Positions 29,491 through 38,552 of a DNA stretch of 64,000 bases are shown here, in pieces. The notes beneath the pieces are model-generated. The model had not been told where the DNA came from. It saw nothing but the letters and a program-made list of their open reading frames with translations, and searched no databases. Origin of the DNA: a virus; the IMG/VR virus record IMGVR_UViG_3300020190_000035, positions 1 to 64,000 of that record; one strand, given 5' to 3'. A program made the position numbers and the translations under genes. The first letter of the stretch is position 1; each line of letters opens with the position of its first letter.

Positions 29491-31088
29491 TATATCCCCT
29501 TACCTGTCGCAACATTAAAAGATATTTCTCTTAAAGTTCTTGAGGAAGTAACTGATATATTAAAATATAAGACTCCTCTTTCTTCTCGATCTGCGTAAGA
29601 ATCCATCCTATAATTAACAAGTGCTCCTGATGATTTTAATGCAGATAAGAATTCTTGAACATAGCTTATAATTTTCTCATAACCAAATTTACCTATTGCT
29701 AAATTGCCCAAAGACTGAACTTCGTTAATAATAGTTGCAACTAATCTAACATTTGAAGAGTCTTCATAGTTTTGACTAATAGATTGAGTATAATCGCTAG
29801 TTAGATATATATCGTATAAAGCGGCTCTTCTTGATCTTTGCCCTCTAACTGCTGTATTGATCTTCTTTTCTTGTAGTCTTTTTACTTGGGCGGCATTTAT
29901 ATCAATTCCGTGCAATGATAATGCAGAAGGTATCCTAGTTTTTGTTAGTCCCATATCTATTCTAGTTGAAGACAACATTCCTGCAACTGCAGCTGCTAAA
30001 GTTGACGTATAGCTTCTTTGAAGTTGCTTGTGACTAAAAACTGCTTCGCCATAGAGTAAAATAACATATCTTCCATCATCTTTTGTAATATAACCATCTG
30101 GAGTAATTGAGCTATCTATGTCAAAATCTTTTGTATACAGTTCATCTATATCTTCTTGTTTGACTCCATTGCTTCTAGAGCCAATAATTCCAATTTGCAC
30201 TTCGCCAGTTTCTTCTTGCATTTTATTGCAATGAATAGCTAACTGTTTTACGAAATTATTTGAACCAGTATTTATTATAGAAGCTTCTAATGGAACAATA
30301 ATGTCAATGAACTCATAGTCTTCTAATAGCCTATAACATTCTACTAGCCTGTTGTAATATAGGTCATAGAAACTATATGTGTTTGGAGTTGTTGAATTGT
30401 CTTTAAATATTAATATATTTCTTGAATCGATATCAGGAACATACTCTGCCATATATCCTGCAGACATCAAATATATATCTCTTGCTCCAGAAGTGTATGC
30501 ATCGAACATTCCTCTTAGGAGAGGTGAATTAAAGTCACCTCTTAGTATATTAATGCCTTCTTGCATTGACTTCACTTTAACAATACCATATGGTTGTATT
30601 GCGTCTGTATGACCAATCAATAAAACATTCATTGTTGATGAATCAGAAACACTGTCATATCTTGCTCTATTGTCAATCTTTATTGATTTAGAACCTATAT
30701 CATATCCATCTTGATATGAAGCGTAGCCTTTTTTTGATTGAATATTTATTTCTTTAAAATCTTGAACTCCTGCAACTTCTGCTGTTATCTCTACAGAATA
30801 AAATCCATCAAAAAGATTTTGTGGAGTTTTAAATGATAATGTGTAAGATCCTACAGAATTTTTTTTCAAAGTATGAACAGGATCACTTGAACCTATTGGA
30901 AATAAATATCCAGTTGATATTGTTGACTCATTTGGGCTCACTGAATAAGGTCCAAGTATTGTTGGACCTACTCCATCCATTCCTCTGCGAAAAAGTATTT
31001 TAATATTTCCAGTTGGATCAGTGTAATTTACGCCTGATCTAAATATAATAGGAATCTCTACTTGAGTATTTGGACTTATTACTAGCAT
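29490..31088 (-). CDS. Sheath-like tail protein (second sheath-fold gene)
   Basis: A 532-residue protein with an Ig-like N-terminal part (EIPIIFRSGVNYTDPTGNIK) and a sheath-like body. The body has MNVLLIGHTDAIQPYGIVKV, then GARDIYLMSAGYM, a conserved YGEAVFSHKQLQRSYTSTLA and a C-terminal assembly domain (ATIINEVQSLGNLAIGKFG). It is separate from the canonical sheath gene and may form a specialised ring at the neck or baseplate end, or a second sheath protein. ATG start, one base after the preceding gene. Confidence 0.7.
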   Translation of the reverse strand: MLVISPNTQVEIPIIFRSGVNYTDPTGNIKILFRRGMDGVGPTILGPYSVSPNESTISTGYLFPIGSSDPVHTLKKNSVGSYTLSFKTPQNLFDGFYSVEITAEVAGVQDFKEINIQSKKGYASYQDGYDIGSKSIKIDNRARYDSVSDSSTMNVLLIGHTDAIQPYGIVKVKSMQEGINILRGDFNSPLLRGMFDAYTSGARDIYLMSAGYMAEYVPDIDSRNILIFKDNSTTPNTYSFYDLYYNRLVECYRLLEDYEFIDIIVPLEASIINTGSNNFVKQLAIHCNKMQEETGEVQIGIIGSRSNGVKQEDIDELYTKDFDIDSSITPDGYITKDDGRYVILLYGEAVFSHKQLQRSYTSTLAAAVAGMLSSTRIDMGLTKTRIPSALSLHGIDINAAQVKRLQEKKINTAVRGQRSRRAALYDIYLTSDYTQSISQNYEDSSNVRLVATIINEVQSLGNLAIGKFGYEKIISYVQEFLSALKSSGALVNYRMDSYADREERGVLYFNISVTSSRTLREISFNVATGKGI

Positions 31089-31469
31089 TTAAGAACTTGG
31101 ACTTTCTTTTGTTGCACCAACTATCCAATAGTTGATTTTTCCTTGACGACCCCTAACACCATGTGCGCTATCTATTACATAGATCATAGCATCTTCTAGA
31201 GAACCGTCTCCTTCTTCATATATTCTATCTCCAGATTTTGGTTTTACCCAATCTTCGAAATAATAAATAATGTCTGCATTGACAACGTAACCTTCCATCT
31301 CTTCTTGTAGTCTAGTTGCCATTGTGGAGGTCTTTGCAACCATGCTTCTTGTTGTAATTCTCTCTAACGTATCAGAATATACGAAGTCATCTGACAATCT
31401 TCTTTGGTAGAAGATATCATGACCCCAATCGCTCAGAATCTTTTTAAAAACTCTTTTTGCATCAATCAT
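31089..31469 (-). CDS. Head-tail joining protein (stopper-like)
   Basis: A 126-residue protein in the connector position between the adaptor and the tail genes. It contains GHDIFYQRRLSDDFVYSDTL and a beta-rich C-terminus (EDAMIYVIDSAHGVRGRQGK), similar in plan to head-closure proteins that form a ring under the adaptor. It overlaps the upstream gene by eight bases, indicating coupled translation. The assignment is by position and size. Confidence 0.55.
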   Translation of the reverse strand: MIDAKRVFKKILSDWGHDIFYQRRLSDDFVYSDTLERITTRSMVAKTSTMATRLQEEMEGYVVNADIIYYFEDWVKPKSGDRIYEEGDGSLEDAMIYVIDSAHGVRGRQGKINYWIVGATKESPSS

Positions 31470-32361
31470 ACTGCCTTAGACCTCTATCTGGCATGGGGTC
31501 TTCTCCATCTACCACTCTTTTGCCAGGACCATATAGTTCTCTGTCAGATAGATAAATAACTCCACCAGTATTAGGATCTATTGTCTTTCCGGAGCTAAAG
31601 ATCTTCTTTGTTGGAAGACCCTTAGGAATAACTCCACGCATTGAAACTTTCTTAGCGAGAATCTCTCTTCTTAAAGAAGATGCTATTTGACACCATGTAG
31701 TTGCATTTGATCTAGTTGCGACACTTCTGGGTGCAGAACTATTTCTTATTTCTAAATCTGCAAGTTTAACACTAAGTTCATCATCTCCGCCAAAACCATA
31801 AGTTCTGCTTAATTCACAAGCTGCAGCTGCTTTAATATATTCAAGAACGGTAAAAGGAAGTTCTGGATTAGTATTATCATCTTGTATTGCATACATTTCT
31901 TTTACTTCTAATGAATAATGATATATTAGTTCACCTATTTCAAGCAGGCTCGCATCTGGAAAAATCGATCTGAGTTCTTCTGGATCTAAATACAATGGTT
32001 CTATATCTGGAGCAAAAGTAATTGTTTCATCTGCCCTTAGTGTTACTGTTGGTTTAAATTCCTCCGTTGGAGTACTAACATAAAGCTGTTGATTAACAGT
32101 TATAAAACTTCCATTAGTTAAAGTTCCAATAAAAGTTACCTTATATTGACCAGCTTCAGTTGGAGTATAATCATAATAAAACTGAGAAGAAGTTAAAGAA
32201 GTTGCAGAAGTTGAGACTATTTCTGTGTCATCAGAATCGTAGATCTTAACCGATACTGTCGATGGACTAACATCTATTTGACCACCAGTTGCAGGATCTG
32301 TGTCAATAAATCTAACTTTAATCCTTACGGTATCATTTACTAGGACATTGCCAACGGTCAT
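31462..32361 (-). CDS. Head-tail adaptor with Ig-like N-terminal domain
   Basis: 299 residues. Residues 1-95 are an Ig-like beta domain (VRIKVRFIDTDPATGGQIDV, then SVKIYDSDDTEIVS). Residues about 120-200 are helical (DPEELRSIFPDASLLEIGEL, then EYIKAAAACELSRTYG), like the gp6/gp15 family adaptors that sit on the portal. A basic segment follows. The ATG is preceded by GGAGTCTAT. Ig-like decorations on neck proteins can help surface binding. Function is inferred from this architecture and the neighbouring joining genes. Confidence 0.6.
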   Translation of the reverse strand: MTVGNVLVNDTVRIKVRFIDTDPATGGQIDVSPSTVSVKIYDSDDTEIVSTSATSLTSSQFYYDYTPTEAGQYKVTFIGTLTNGSFITVNQQLYVSTPTEEFKPTVTLRADETITFAPDIEPLYLDPEELRSIFPDASLLEIGELIYHYSLEVKEMYAIQDDNTNPELPFTVLEYIKAAAACELSRTYGFGGDDELSVKLADLEIRNSSAPRSVATRSNATTWCQIASSLRREILAKKVSMRGVIPKGLPTKKIFSSGKTIDPNTGGVIYLSDRELYGPGKRVVDGEDPMPDRGLRQYD

Positions 32362-32426
32362 ATAGACTCCAAATTAAAATAAAACTATGTAGTAATAGTA
32401 GTGTTTTTAGGCTTTATTTTGAATAC

Positions 32427-32678
32427 TTAAACTGTCTCTATTGAGACTTCGCCATAATATTCATCTTTAAAGTTTTCAAAGGTGATAATTCCATTTGGAA
32501 CATAATCAAAAGTAACATATCCAATTGTAGTTGCATTTGAAAAATCTTCTGCTGAAAATATAACAAAAGTTATATTGTTTAAAATAATAGGATTAGAAAT
32601 TCCGGGAACATTAATTTGAACTACTCCCGTATATGTTATATTTGTTTCATTATAAGTTATAATATCGTTATATAGCAT
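32427..32678 (-). CDS. Small beta-rich protein
   Basis: An 83-residue protein of alternating hydrophobic/polar strands (NITYTGVVQINVPGISNPII, YVTFDYVPNGIITFENF). No known family was recognised. The ATG has an AGGATCTGGAAT ribosome region and a promoter-like TTGACA box lies about 55 bases upstream. It is the first gene of the tail block after the enzyme cassette and could be a small virion decoration or fibre-base protein. Confidence 0.65.
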   Translation of the reverse strand: MLYNDIITYNETNITYTGVVQINVPGISNPIILNNITFVIFSAEDFSNATTIGYVTFDYVPNGIITFENFKDEYYGEVSIETV

Positions 32679-32709
32679 ATTCCAGATCCTAAAATATTAG
32701 TTTTATGCT

Positions 32710-32737
32710 TAAATAGTATACGTATATCTTATGTCAA
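32710..32737 (-). promoter_or_regulatory. Promoter-like site at start of tail module
   Basis: On the minus strand, a perfect TTGACA (32732-32737) is followed after 16 bases by TATTTA (32710-32715). A TATACT alternative is too close. It lies in the 60-base gap between the last enzyme gene and the 83-residue gene. It would restart transcription for the connector and tail genes independently of the cassette. Confidence 0.4.
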
Positions 32738-32738
32738 C

Positions 32739-33680
32739 TCAGTCATAATTGAGATCTTCTTTTCTATCATAAGACGAAGGATCTATTTGATATAGATCTG
32801 TCAGTAAACTTGAACAAAGTTTTCTAATTTTTCTACTTTTATCAATTTCATTTAAAAATACTTGACTTAAATCATCGGCGTAATAGATGCTAGCCGTATT
32901 ATGTGTTTCCGATCTTTTTCTAGCTATTTCATACCATTTTTCTTTACCATGAATAAGTTCACCATCAATCCATTTTTGAGTTGGACCAACGCGGTGCTTT
33001 AGATAGTTTCTTACAAGAAGCTTACTTGAACCCTTAACCATATTAACTGCATGGAAATATGGTTCTCCTCCAGGAAAAATAGGAGAACCGGATGGGAAAA
33101 CAATTATGTCACCAGCTTTTGGTTTATAAAAAATAATATCATTTTTTACCAAGAAGACAATTTCTCCATCTTCATAATCATCATTAAGGTAAGTTGTGCA
33201 TGTAAGTAAAAACTTTTCTCCTGGCCAATACCATTCGCCAATCCCATAGTCTGTATGGAATTGCATTGTTTTCTTCTCTCCAGTATCAACATTGATATCA
33301 TACCTAGCGATATTTGGTTTTGTAATAAAACAGTTGCTTGGAAGTGGCACCTTGTTTCTAGATGCATATTCTGTTATCGCTATTGTATTAGACTCAATAG
33401 TTCTTTGTAGAAGATTTTTTTCTTTTAGATGAAGTTCTATATCATAATTTTTAGAATTGATTATATTTTTAATATAAAAATTTTTTATTTCTTCTTCGTT
33501 TTTTGTGTGAGCATATTTTCCAAATATAAACCAATCAGTCCAATCAGTGAATATAGCACTCTTGCTCACTTCCTCTGAATTGAACATCGTTTTAGCAAGT
33601 TCATTTGTATCGGGAAGCAAATTGCTATAAACGCATATATAGGGATATATCTCTGTGTAGGAGGTGTCAAAAGGTAGCAT
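32739..33680 (-). CDS. 2OG-Fe(II) oxygenase, prolyl-hydroxylase-like
   Basis: 313 residues with a double-stranded beta-helix oxygenase core. Metal ligands are His142 and Asp144 (FHTDYG) and His210 (YFHAV), with Lys220/Arg224 able to hold the 2-oxoglutarate carboxylate. The turn motif is [13 protein letters not shown] rather than the usual [17 protein letters not shown] is the conserved strand before the distal histidine. N- and C-terminal extensions are unique. It is the last gene of the leftward enzyme run. Predicted to hydroxylate a protein or small molecule; substrate unknown. Confidence 0.82.
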   Translation of the reverse strand: MLPFDTSYTEIYPYICVYSNLLPDTNELAKTMFNSEEVSKSAIFTDWTDWFIFGKYAHTKNEEEIKNFYIKNIINSKNYDIELHLKEKNLLQRTIESNTIAITEYASRNKVPLPSNCFITKPNIARYDINVDTGEKKTMQFHTDYGIGEWYWPGEKFLLTCTTYLNDDYEDGEIVFLVKNDIIFYKPKAGDIIVFPSGSPIFPGGEPYFHAVNMVKGSSKLLVRNYLKHRVGPTQKWIDGELIHGKEKWYEIARKRSETHNTASIYYADDLSQVFLNEIDKSRKIRKLCSSLLTDLYQIDPSSYDRKEDLNYD

Positions 33681-33681
33681 A

Positions 33682-34209
33682 TTAATCGGCCAATTGATGA
33701 AAAGTTGTATAGGAGTATTTTTCTCCTGAAATTATTGGCCTTGTTTCATGATAAACGCTAGAATCAAAAAAAACGCACATTCCTGCTTTTGGCTTTATCT
33801 CTAAATAAGGCCTATCTGAGTCCTTAGACTTAAAAAAACATATTTCTCCGCCAGTATAATCATCATTTATATAATAAACGGAAGCTAAATCTATTCTAGG
33901 TTTTTTGTTTTCTATAACATAAGGATCGCTTGGTTCCCAATCTCTATGTCTTCCTATAAAATTAGCAATAGTATATCTTGCTATTGATTTTCCTGTACTA
34001 AATAATATTTGTTTTTTATAATATAAGTTTATATTATATTCTATTTTTGTAGAAAGATAACTAAAGTCATTGTATGTTTTTTCTATTCCAAAACTTTCAA
34101 AATGAATATTATTTGGAGCTTTTTCAAAAAAACCATTTAATATTGAGTTTTGAATTTCGGTTACTTTTTTGTCCTCAATAATATTGTCGACTATAATCAT
34201 TGGGTACAT
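33682..34209 (-). CDS. 2OG-Fe(II) oxygenase, compact
   Basis: A 175-residue minimal oxygenase fold. Ligands are His88 and Asp90 (GRHRDWEP) and His154 (YHETRPI). YTGGEICF and [12 protein letters not shown] are the standard core motifs, and Lys164 (GEKYSYTTF) sits where the 2OG-binding Arg/Lys is expected. ATG start one base before the neighbouring stop. Likely soluble in the host cytoplasm during assembly. Substrate unknown. Confidence 0.85.
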   Translation of the reverse strand: MYPMIIVDNIIEDKKVTEIQNSILNGFFEKAPNNIHFESFGIEKTYNDFSYLSTKIEYNINLYYKKQILFSTGKSIARYTIANFIGRHRDWEPSDPYVIENKKPRIDLASVYYINDDYTGGEICFFKSKDSDRPYLEIKPKAGMCVFFDSSVYHETRPIISGEKYSYTTFHQLAD

Positions 34210-34791
34210 TTAGAGTGTTTCCCATCTTAAATATTTTCTAAATTCATTAATGCTAAATACTGATGGGTCAACCCACCAATCTTCGTGTTTTTCCCTTACA
34301 ACCAGTGCGTAGCCTAAGCTATCCAATATCTCTCTTTGAGCATCCCTCATTGCAGAATTTCTGAAATACATATTGGCATCGTGTTCAAAAGTTATTATTG
34401 AGAACCTATATTGAGTCAGGGGAAGTGATATTAATCCCAATAAACTTAGGTAGTGGTTACCGAATGGTCTTCCATCGTGCTGATATCCTGCATCTATATC
34501 AACTTGTAAATAGTCTATTTGTTTTGGAAAATTATTATTTTCAAAATAAGATATATAATTGAAACTTAAAGCGTCACCAAAACAAGGATTTTTTCTATTT
34601 GTGCTAAATTCATTTCTTCTATCTTCTAGAATTTCAAAAGAAACTCCACTCCAATTATAGCTTGATTCTAAGTAAAATGTGTTGCTTCCTAACTTAGAGT
34701 CAAAAGCACCTAGCTCAACATAAAAACCATTATTTTTTTCGTTAAAAATTTCTACTACAAATTTTTCCTGAGAAGAACTTCCTTTATACAT
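34210..34791 (-). CDS. FkbM-like SAM-dependent methyltransferase
   Basis: 193 residues matching the FkbM methyltransferase pattern: ELGAFD (26-31, SAM-binding loop), SNTFYLE (36-42), WSGVSFEILEDR (47-58, the acidic ribose-binding strand) and YLQVDIDAG (94-102). FkbM enzymes O-methylate sugars or hydroxyl groups of natural products and surface glycans. In this oxygenase cassette it could methylate a hydroxyl made by a neighbour or a glycan on a fibre (inference). ATG start; it adjoins the next gene without a gap. Confidence 0.8.
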   Translation of the reverse strand: MYKGSSSQEKFVVEIFNEKNNGFYVELGAFDSKLGSNTFYLESSYNWSGVSFEILEDRRNEFSTNRKNPCFGDALSFNYISYFENNNFPKQIDYLQVDIDAGYQHDGRPFGNHYLSLLGLISLPLTQYRFSIITFEHDANMYFRNSAMRDAQREILDSLGYALVVREKHEDWWVDPSVFSINEFRKYLRWETL

Positions 34792-34805
34792 AGAATATTC
34801 AAACC

Positions 34806-35612
34806 TTACAATTTATATTCTTTACTATTTATTTTATTATGAACATCTTTAATTATATCTGGCATCCAAAATTTATGTGGATTTTCTTGTCCAACAATCT
34901 CTTTTTGCTCAAAAGAAGTTCCATAGCAAGATATGCTCAAGAATGCATATCTTTGTCCAAATGTTACTGGATAAACCTCATGCCTTCCCATGTATGATGA
35001 TGGATATATTGCTACACTGCCACTTTTGGGTGCATAAACATATGGAACATTCGGAAAATGAATTTGTCCACCCAAGTAAGAATAATCAGTCATTTCACTT
35101 TCGCTAGACACGCAGTCATTAAGATAGAGATTTATACTTGAGCTATTGTGCATTGATACTTGATTTCCCGTTTCTTTACCCCACTCATATGGTACCTGAT
35201 CGTCACAGTGTGGTCCTATTCTTTGACCATTTTCATATCCAGCTATATGACCAGTTGGTCTCCACCATGAAGTAGTCGCTGCATCAGGGAAATAACAGCA
35301 ATATTCTACTAAAGCATCATAAACTGCATTTTCTAAATTGTCTACAAAATTAATATATTCCTTTGGTGTTTCTGTATAAAAATTTTGGCCTTTAGTGTCT
35401 AGATATCTCTGGGGCGCTTGTTGTACATCTTCTAATTTAAACTTAAATCCAGTTTTATTAACTGCATACTTTACTCCATTTTCTTCGTGGTAAGTAAATG
35501 TATCTTCTTGATTTTTGCGAATCCAATTTATATATTCAAACAAAAAATCTTGATCTATATCAATAACGTCTTCGCAAATTACAACTCCCATTCCAATATG
35601 TCTTGACTTCAT
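34806..35612 (-). CDS. 2OG-Fe(II) oxygenase, WW-GHI subfamily member 1
   Basis: 268 residues. Ligands are His135 and Asp137 (IGPHCDDQ) and His211 (MGRHEVYPV), with Arg221 (GQRYAFLS) for 2OG. It is the first of four consecutive related genes with the signature WW(K/R)xxGHI about 15 residues before H-x-D, and PKxGxxxxxPSxY before the distal histidine. The N-terminal helical region with YAVNKTGFKFKLEDV is also shared and may bind the substrate. The YLGGQIHF turn is intact. Confidence 0.87.
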   Translation of the reverse strand: MKSRHIGMGVVICEDVIDIDQDFLFEYINWIRKNQEDTFTYHEENGVKYAVNKTGFKFKLEDVQQAPQRYLDTKGQNFYTETPKEYINFVDNLENAVYDALVEYCCYFPDAATTSWWRPTGHIAGYENGQRIGPHCDDQVPYEWGKETGNQVSMHNSSSINLYLNDCVSSESEMTDYSYLGGQIHFPNVPYVYAPKSGSVAIYPSSYMGRHEVYPVTFGQRYAFLSISCYGTSFEQKEIVGQENPHKFWMPDIIKDVHNKINSKEYKL

Positions 35613-35620
35613 AATTTTCC

Positions 35621-36502
35621 TTAGTAATTTGACTTAGTAATATAATATTGTTCAGAGTTTTCTGAATACCCACATTCTTTAAGGTATCTCTGAAAATCCT
35701 CTCTAAGCGTTGACATATATACGTTAGTCGCCTTTTCTGCCAACTCTGGTTCGGTAACGGGGTCTGCAACATATTCGTGCACTGCTGGATTTGGAGTTCC
35801 TTGACTATACCAACCTAGATAACTATATCTGAACCCATTGGTAACTGGTTTCACTTCATGAGCTGCCATATAATTCGATGGAAACATTATTATATCTCCC
35901 TTTTTAGGAGAATAATCTATATTTAAGTAATTAAAGTAATGATGACCACCAGTATAATTTTGACTATTTAAATCCTCTTCGTTATCAACAGAATCATTGA
36001 AATAGACTAAACTAGTGAGGACATTTCTTAAAGCTAATTGATCTTTTGGTTCTAATATTCCATATATATAGTCTGCGCTTATATCAGAATGAGAACCAAG
36101 ATACACATTTTTTGGATACTGCAATATATGACCTTTTACTTTCCACCAAATACATTTATACGCTAGAGGAAAAATTTCCAGATATTGTAGGAGGCACTTA
36201 TCTTTACATTGTTCTAAAAAGTTTAGAATTTCTTTTACATTTGAGTCATCTTTATAATGTATTGAACTAGCTCTCTTTGGCATTAAGTCTATACTTGTTT
36301 TATTGAAGAAGTAACCACTTTTATTAACATATATTTCTTCACCAGTTTCTGGATCTATTCCAGGGCTATACATATCAGACCATTCCTCTTGGATTAATTG
36401 ATCTGATTTTTTAATTAAATAATCCCAGTCTAATTGAATACAGTTTTCAAAAAGAACTACTCCACCACCAAGATTTTTAGGATCAACTTTATTAAATAAC
36501 AT
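35621..36502 (-). CDS. 2OG-Fe(II) oxygenase, WW-GHI subfamily member 2
   Basis: 293 residues. WWKVKGHI (119-126), His138 and Asp140 (GSHSDI), YTGGHHYF, PKKGDIIMFPSNYMAAHEV with His215, and Arg225 (GFRYSYLG). All expected catalytic residues are present. The N-terminal YVNKSGYFFN segment aligns with its paralogues. Its start overlaps the end of member 3 by 11 bases, so the tandem is translationally coupled. The extra C-terminal tail is helical and charged. Confidence 0.87.
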   Translation of the reverse strand: MLFNKVDPKNLGGGVVLFENCIQLDWDYLIKKSDQLIQEEWSDMYSPGIDPETGEEIYVNKSGYFFNKTSIDLMPKRASSIHYKDDSNVKEILNFLEQCKDKCLLQYLEIFPLAYKCIWWKVKGHILQYPKNVYLGSHSDISADYIYGILEPKDQLALRNVLTSLVYFNDSVDNEEDLNSQNYTGGHHYFNYLNIDYSPKKGDIIMFPSNYMAAHEVKPVTNGFRYSYLGWYSQGTPNPAVHEYVADPVTEPELAEKATNVYMSTLREDFQRYLKECGYSENSEQYYITKSNY

Positions 36503-37427
36503 TTTTTATAATTTCCCTATTGGTATCATGACTTGTCATGGGTCTTTTAACTGCTTCAGTTAAATACGTATTTTTTTCTGAGTATATATCAATATTTCTT
36601 TTTTTAAGATGGTCAATATAATCATCCATTATGGATGGCATCCAGACTTGACCACTATCTATTACATCAGAAGGCTGCCTTATATTTACTCCGACTTTTT
36701 CATCGTTTGATCCTTGCGCAAAATATCCAACATATGCATATCTTTCTCCATGTTGACATTCAAGCACTCTGTGTGTGCCCAAATAATTAGAAGGAAACAT
36801 AAGAACATCTCCAGCTTTTGGAGAATATTTATAGTCTGCATAAGGAAAGTATATTTCGCCACCAACGTAATCATAATTATTTTTGATTAGTTCAACAGAT
36901 TCAACAGAATTATTAAAATAAATTAAACCACCAAGAACATTTCTGATAGCAAGTTGCTGATCTGGTTCTGCTCCTGGCTGATAATTAACATCATTATCAC
37001 AATGTATACCAAACTTTGCGCCAGGGCCATATCCAACTATATGGCCCTGAGTTCTCCACCACAAACATGGGATCATCATTGGAAAAAATTCCACATATCT
37101 CAACATACAGTTGTACAAAACTTCTTCACATATCTTAAAAAATTTAAAATATTTACTATCTAATGTTTTATCTTCAAGAAAATTCATTATGTGGTTGCAC
37201 GATATGTTAATGTCCTCTAATGAATATCTATGACCGCTTCTGTTTATTGCATACAGAGGATTTTCATCTTCATCTTTTATGTAAGTAAAATCTTGCTCAA
37301 GCGCTGTTTGTCTTAGTGAGGCTGCAAAATCTATTATAAAAGAATAATCTTCCATTGGTATAACATTCTTAAACAGAATGATTCCCATGTCGTGTTTTTC
37401 TATATTATCTTCTTTAACATCAAACAT
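36492..37427 (-). CDS. 2OG-Fe(II) oxygenase, WW-GHI subfamily member 3
   Basis: 311 residues. WWRTQGHI (123-130), His142 and Asp144 (GIHCDNDV), YVGGEIYF, PKAGDVLMFPSNYLGTHRV with His219, and Arg229 (GERYAYVG). It is closest in layout to members 2 and 4 (YAINRSGHRYSLEDI in the N-terminal part). ATG start seven bases after the preceding gene. Predicted active hydroxylase with unknown substrate. Confidence 0.87.
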   Translation of the reverse strand: MFDVKEDNIEKHDMGIILFKNVIPMEDYSFIIDFAASLRQTALEQDFTYIKDEDENPLYAINRSGHRYSLEDINISCNHIMNFLEDKTLDSKYFKFFKICEEVLYNCMLRYVEFFPMMIPCLWWRTQGHIVGYGPGAKFGIHCDNDVNYQPGAEPDQQLAIRNVLGGLIYFNNSVESVELIKNNYDYVGGEIYFPYADYKYSPKAGDVLMFPSNYLGTHRVLECQHGERYAYVGYFAQGSNDEKVGVNIRQPSDVIDSGQVWMPSIMDDYIDHLKKRNIDIYSEKNTYLTEAVKRPMTSHDTNREIIKNVI

Positions 37428-37433
37428 ATAATT

Positions 37434-38552
37434 TTACACCAATTTTGGTTCTGTTCCACATGGTCCTTCTGGAAGATCAACAGCTTGGGGTTCTTTATTC
37501 ATTAAATCATTATCTTCAAAAGTAATTGTATCGTGACTTTGACCATATTGAGTAACCTCCCTACCCTGATACACTGGATTCCATCCTGCTTCTAGACCAA
37601 ATTGTTCAGCTTTAGTCTCCCATCTAGAATATTCTGTTCTACAATACATTTCATAATCATCATAAATATTGTTCAACCAAACTGGTGGGCACCATTCAAA
37701 ACTCTCTTTTGGCTCAGTGATAACTATATTACACGATTGGTCTGAAGATCCTTGTCCAAAAAAGGTTAAATAGGAATATCTAACTCCTTTTCCCATTCTT
37801 TCTACGTCATGAGCTGCAACATAATTTGTTGGAAAAAATATTATATCTCCCTTTTTTGGTTTATAAGAAATTTTTAAGTGTACAAATCTTAAATTTCCAC
37901 CAGTAAAATTCTTTCCATTTAATTCTTCCTCTGAGTCAACACAATCGTTTAAATAAATTAATGCACCACATGTTTGACGAGAGGCAACCATCCCCTTAGG
38001 CATATATCTAATACCTTTAGTAACCTTATAGTTTGTGTCGTTATCTGCGTGACAACCCAATATTCCACCATCACCATATCTAAGAATATGACCTCTAGTT
38101 TTCCACCAAATTGAACCTATCATCAAAGGATAGTAGTCTATATATTTAATAAGACTTTTGTATATTTGATCTTCTAAATAGATAAAGAAATTTTTTATTT
38201 TCTCTTTTGTATTTGGATTTACAGGATCAAGTATTCTAACTGGTGCTGCTGGAACATCTTCCATTCGATACCTAAAACCATCTTCGTTAATTCCATAAGT
38301 TACACCATCTATTTCTTTGTAATTCCATCTGGATTCATGGGCCTTTTGTGCTCTTTCGTCTATGTGGCTCAGAATAAGATTTTGATCAATTTCAAAGGCG
38401 TTTTTTACAACTATGATACCTGGCGCAAGTTCTTCTGTCTCAAGCTTAGCTATTTCATTGATAACATTTTTATCAAACTCTGGAGACACTGGATATGCTT
38501 CTGAACTCATTCTAGACTCATCTCTTAAGAAGAATTCTTTGTTATCTTCCAT
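37434..38552 (-). CDS. 2OG-Fe(II) oxygenase, WW-GHI subfamily member 4
   Basis: 372 residues, the longest of the tandem set. WWKTRGHI (149-156), His168 and Asp170 (GCHADNDT), FTGGNLRF, PKKGDIIFFPTNYVAAHDV with His248, and Arg258 (GVRYSYLT). It has about 40 extra N-terminal residues and a C-terminal extension of some 100 residues, either of which could bind a partner. Its ATG shares one base with the stop of the upstream peroxidase-fold gene (TAATG), so the two are made together. Confidence 0.87.
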   Translation of the reverse strand: MEDNKEFFLRDESRMSSEAYPVSPEFDKNVINEIAKLETEELAPGIIVVKNAFEIDQNLILSHIDERAQKAHESRWNYKEIDGVTYGINEDGFRYRMEDVPAAPVRILDPVNPNTKEKIKNFFIYLEDQIYKSLIKYIDYYPLMIGSIWWKTRGHILRYGDGGILGCHADNDTNYKVTKGIRYMPKGMVASRQTCGALIYLNDCVDSEEELNGKNFTGGNLRFVHLKISYKPKKGDIIFFPTNYVAAHDVERMGKGVRYSYLTFFGQGSSDQSCNIVITEPKESFEWCPPVWLNNIYDDYEMYCRTEYSRWETKAEQFGLEAGWNPVYQGREVTQYGQSHDTITFEDNDLMNKEPQAVDLPEGPCGTEPKLV

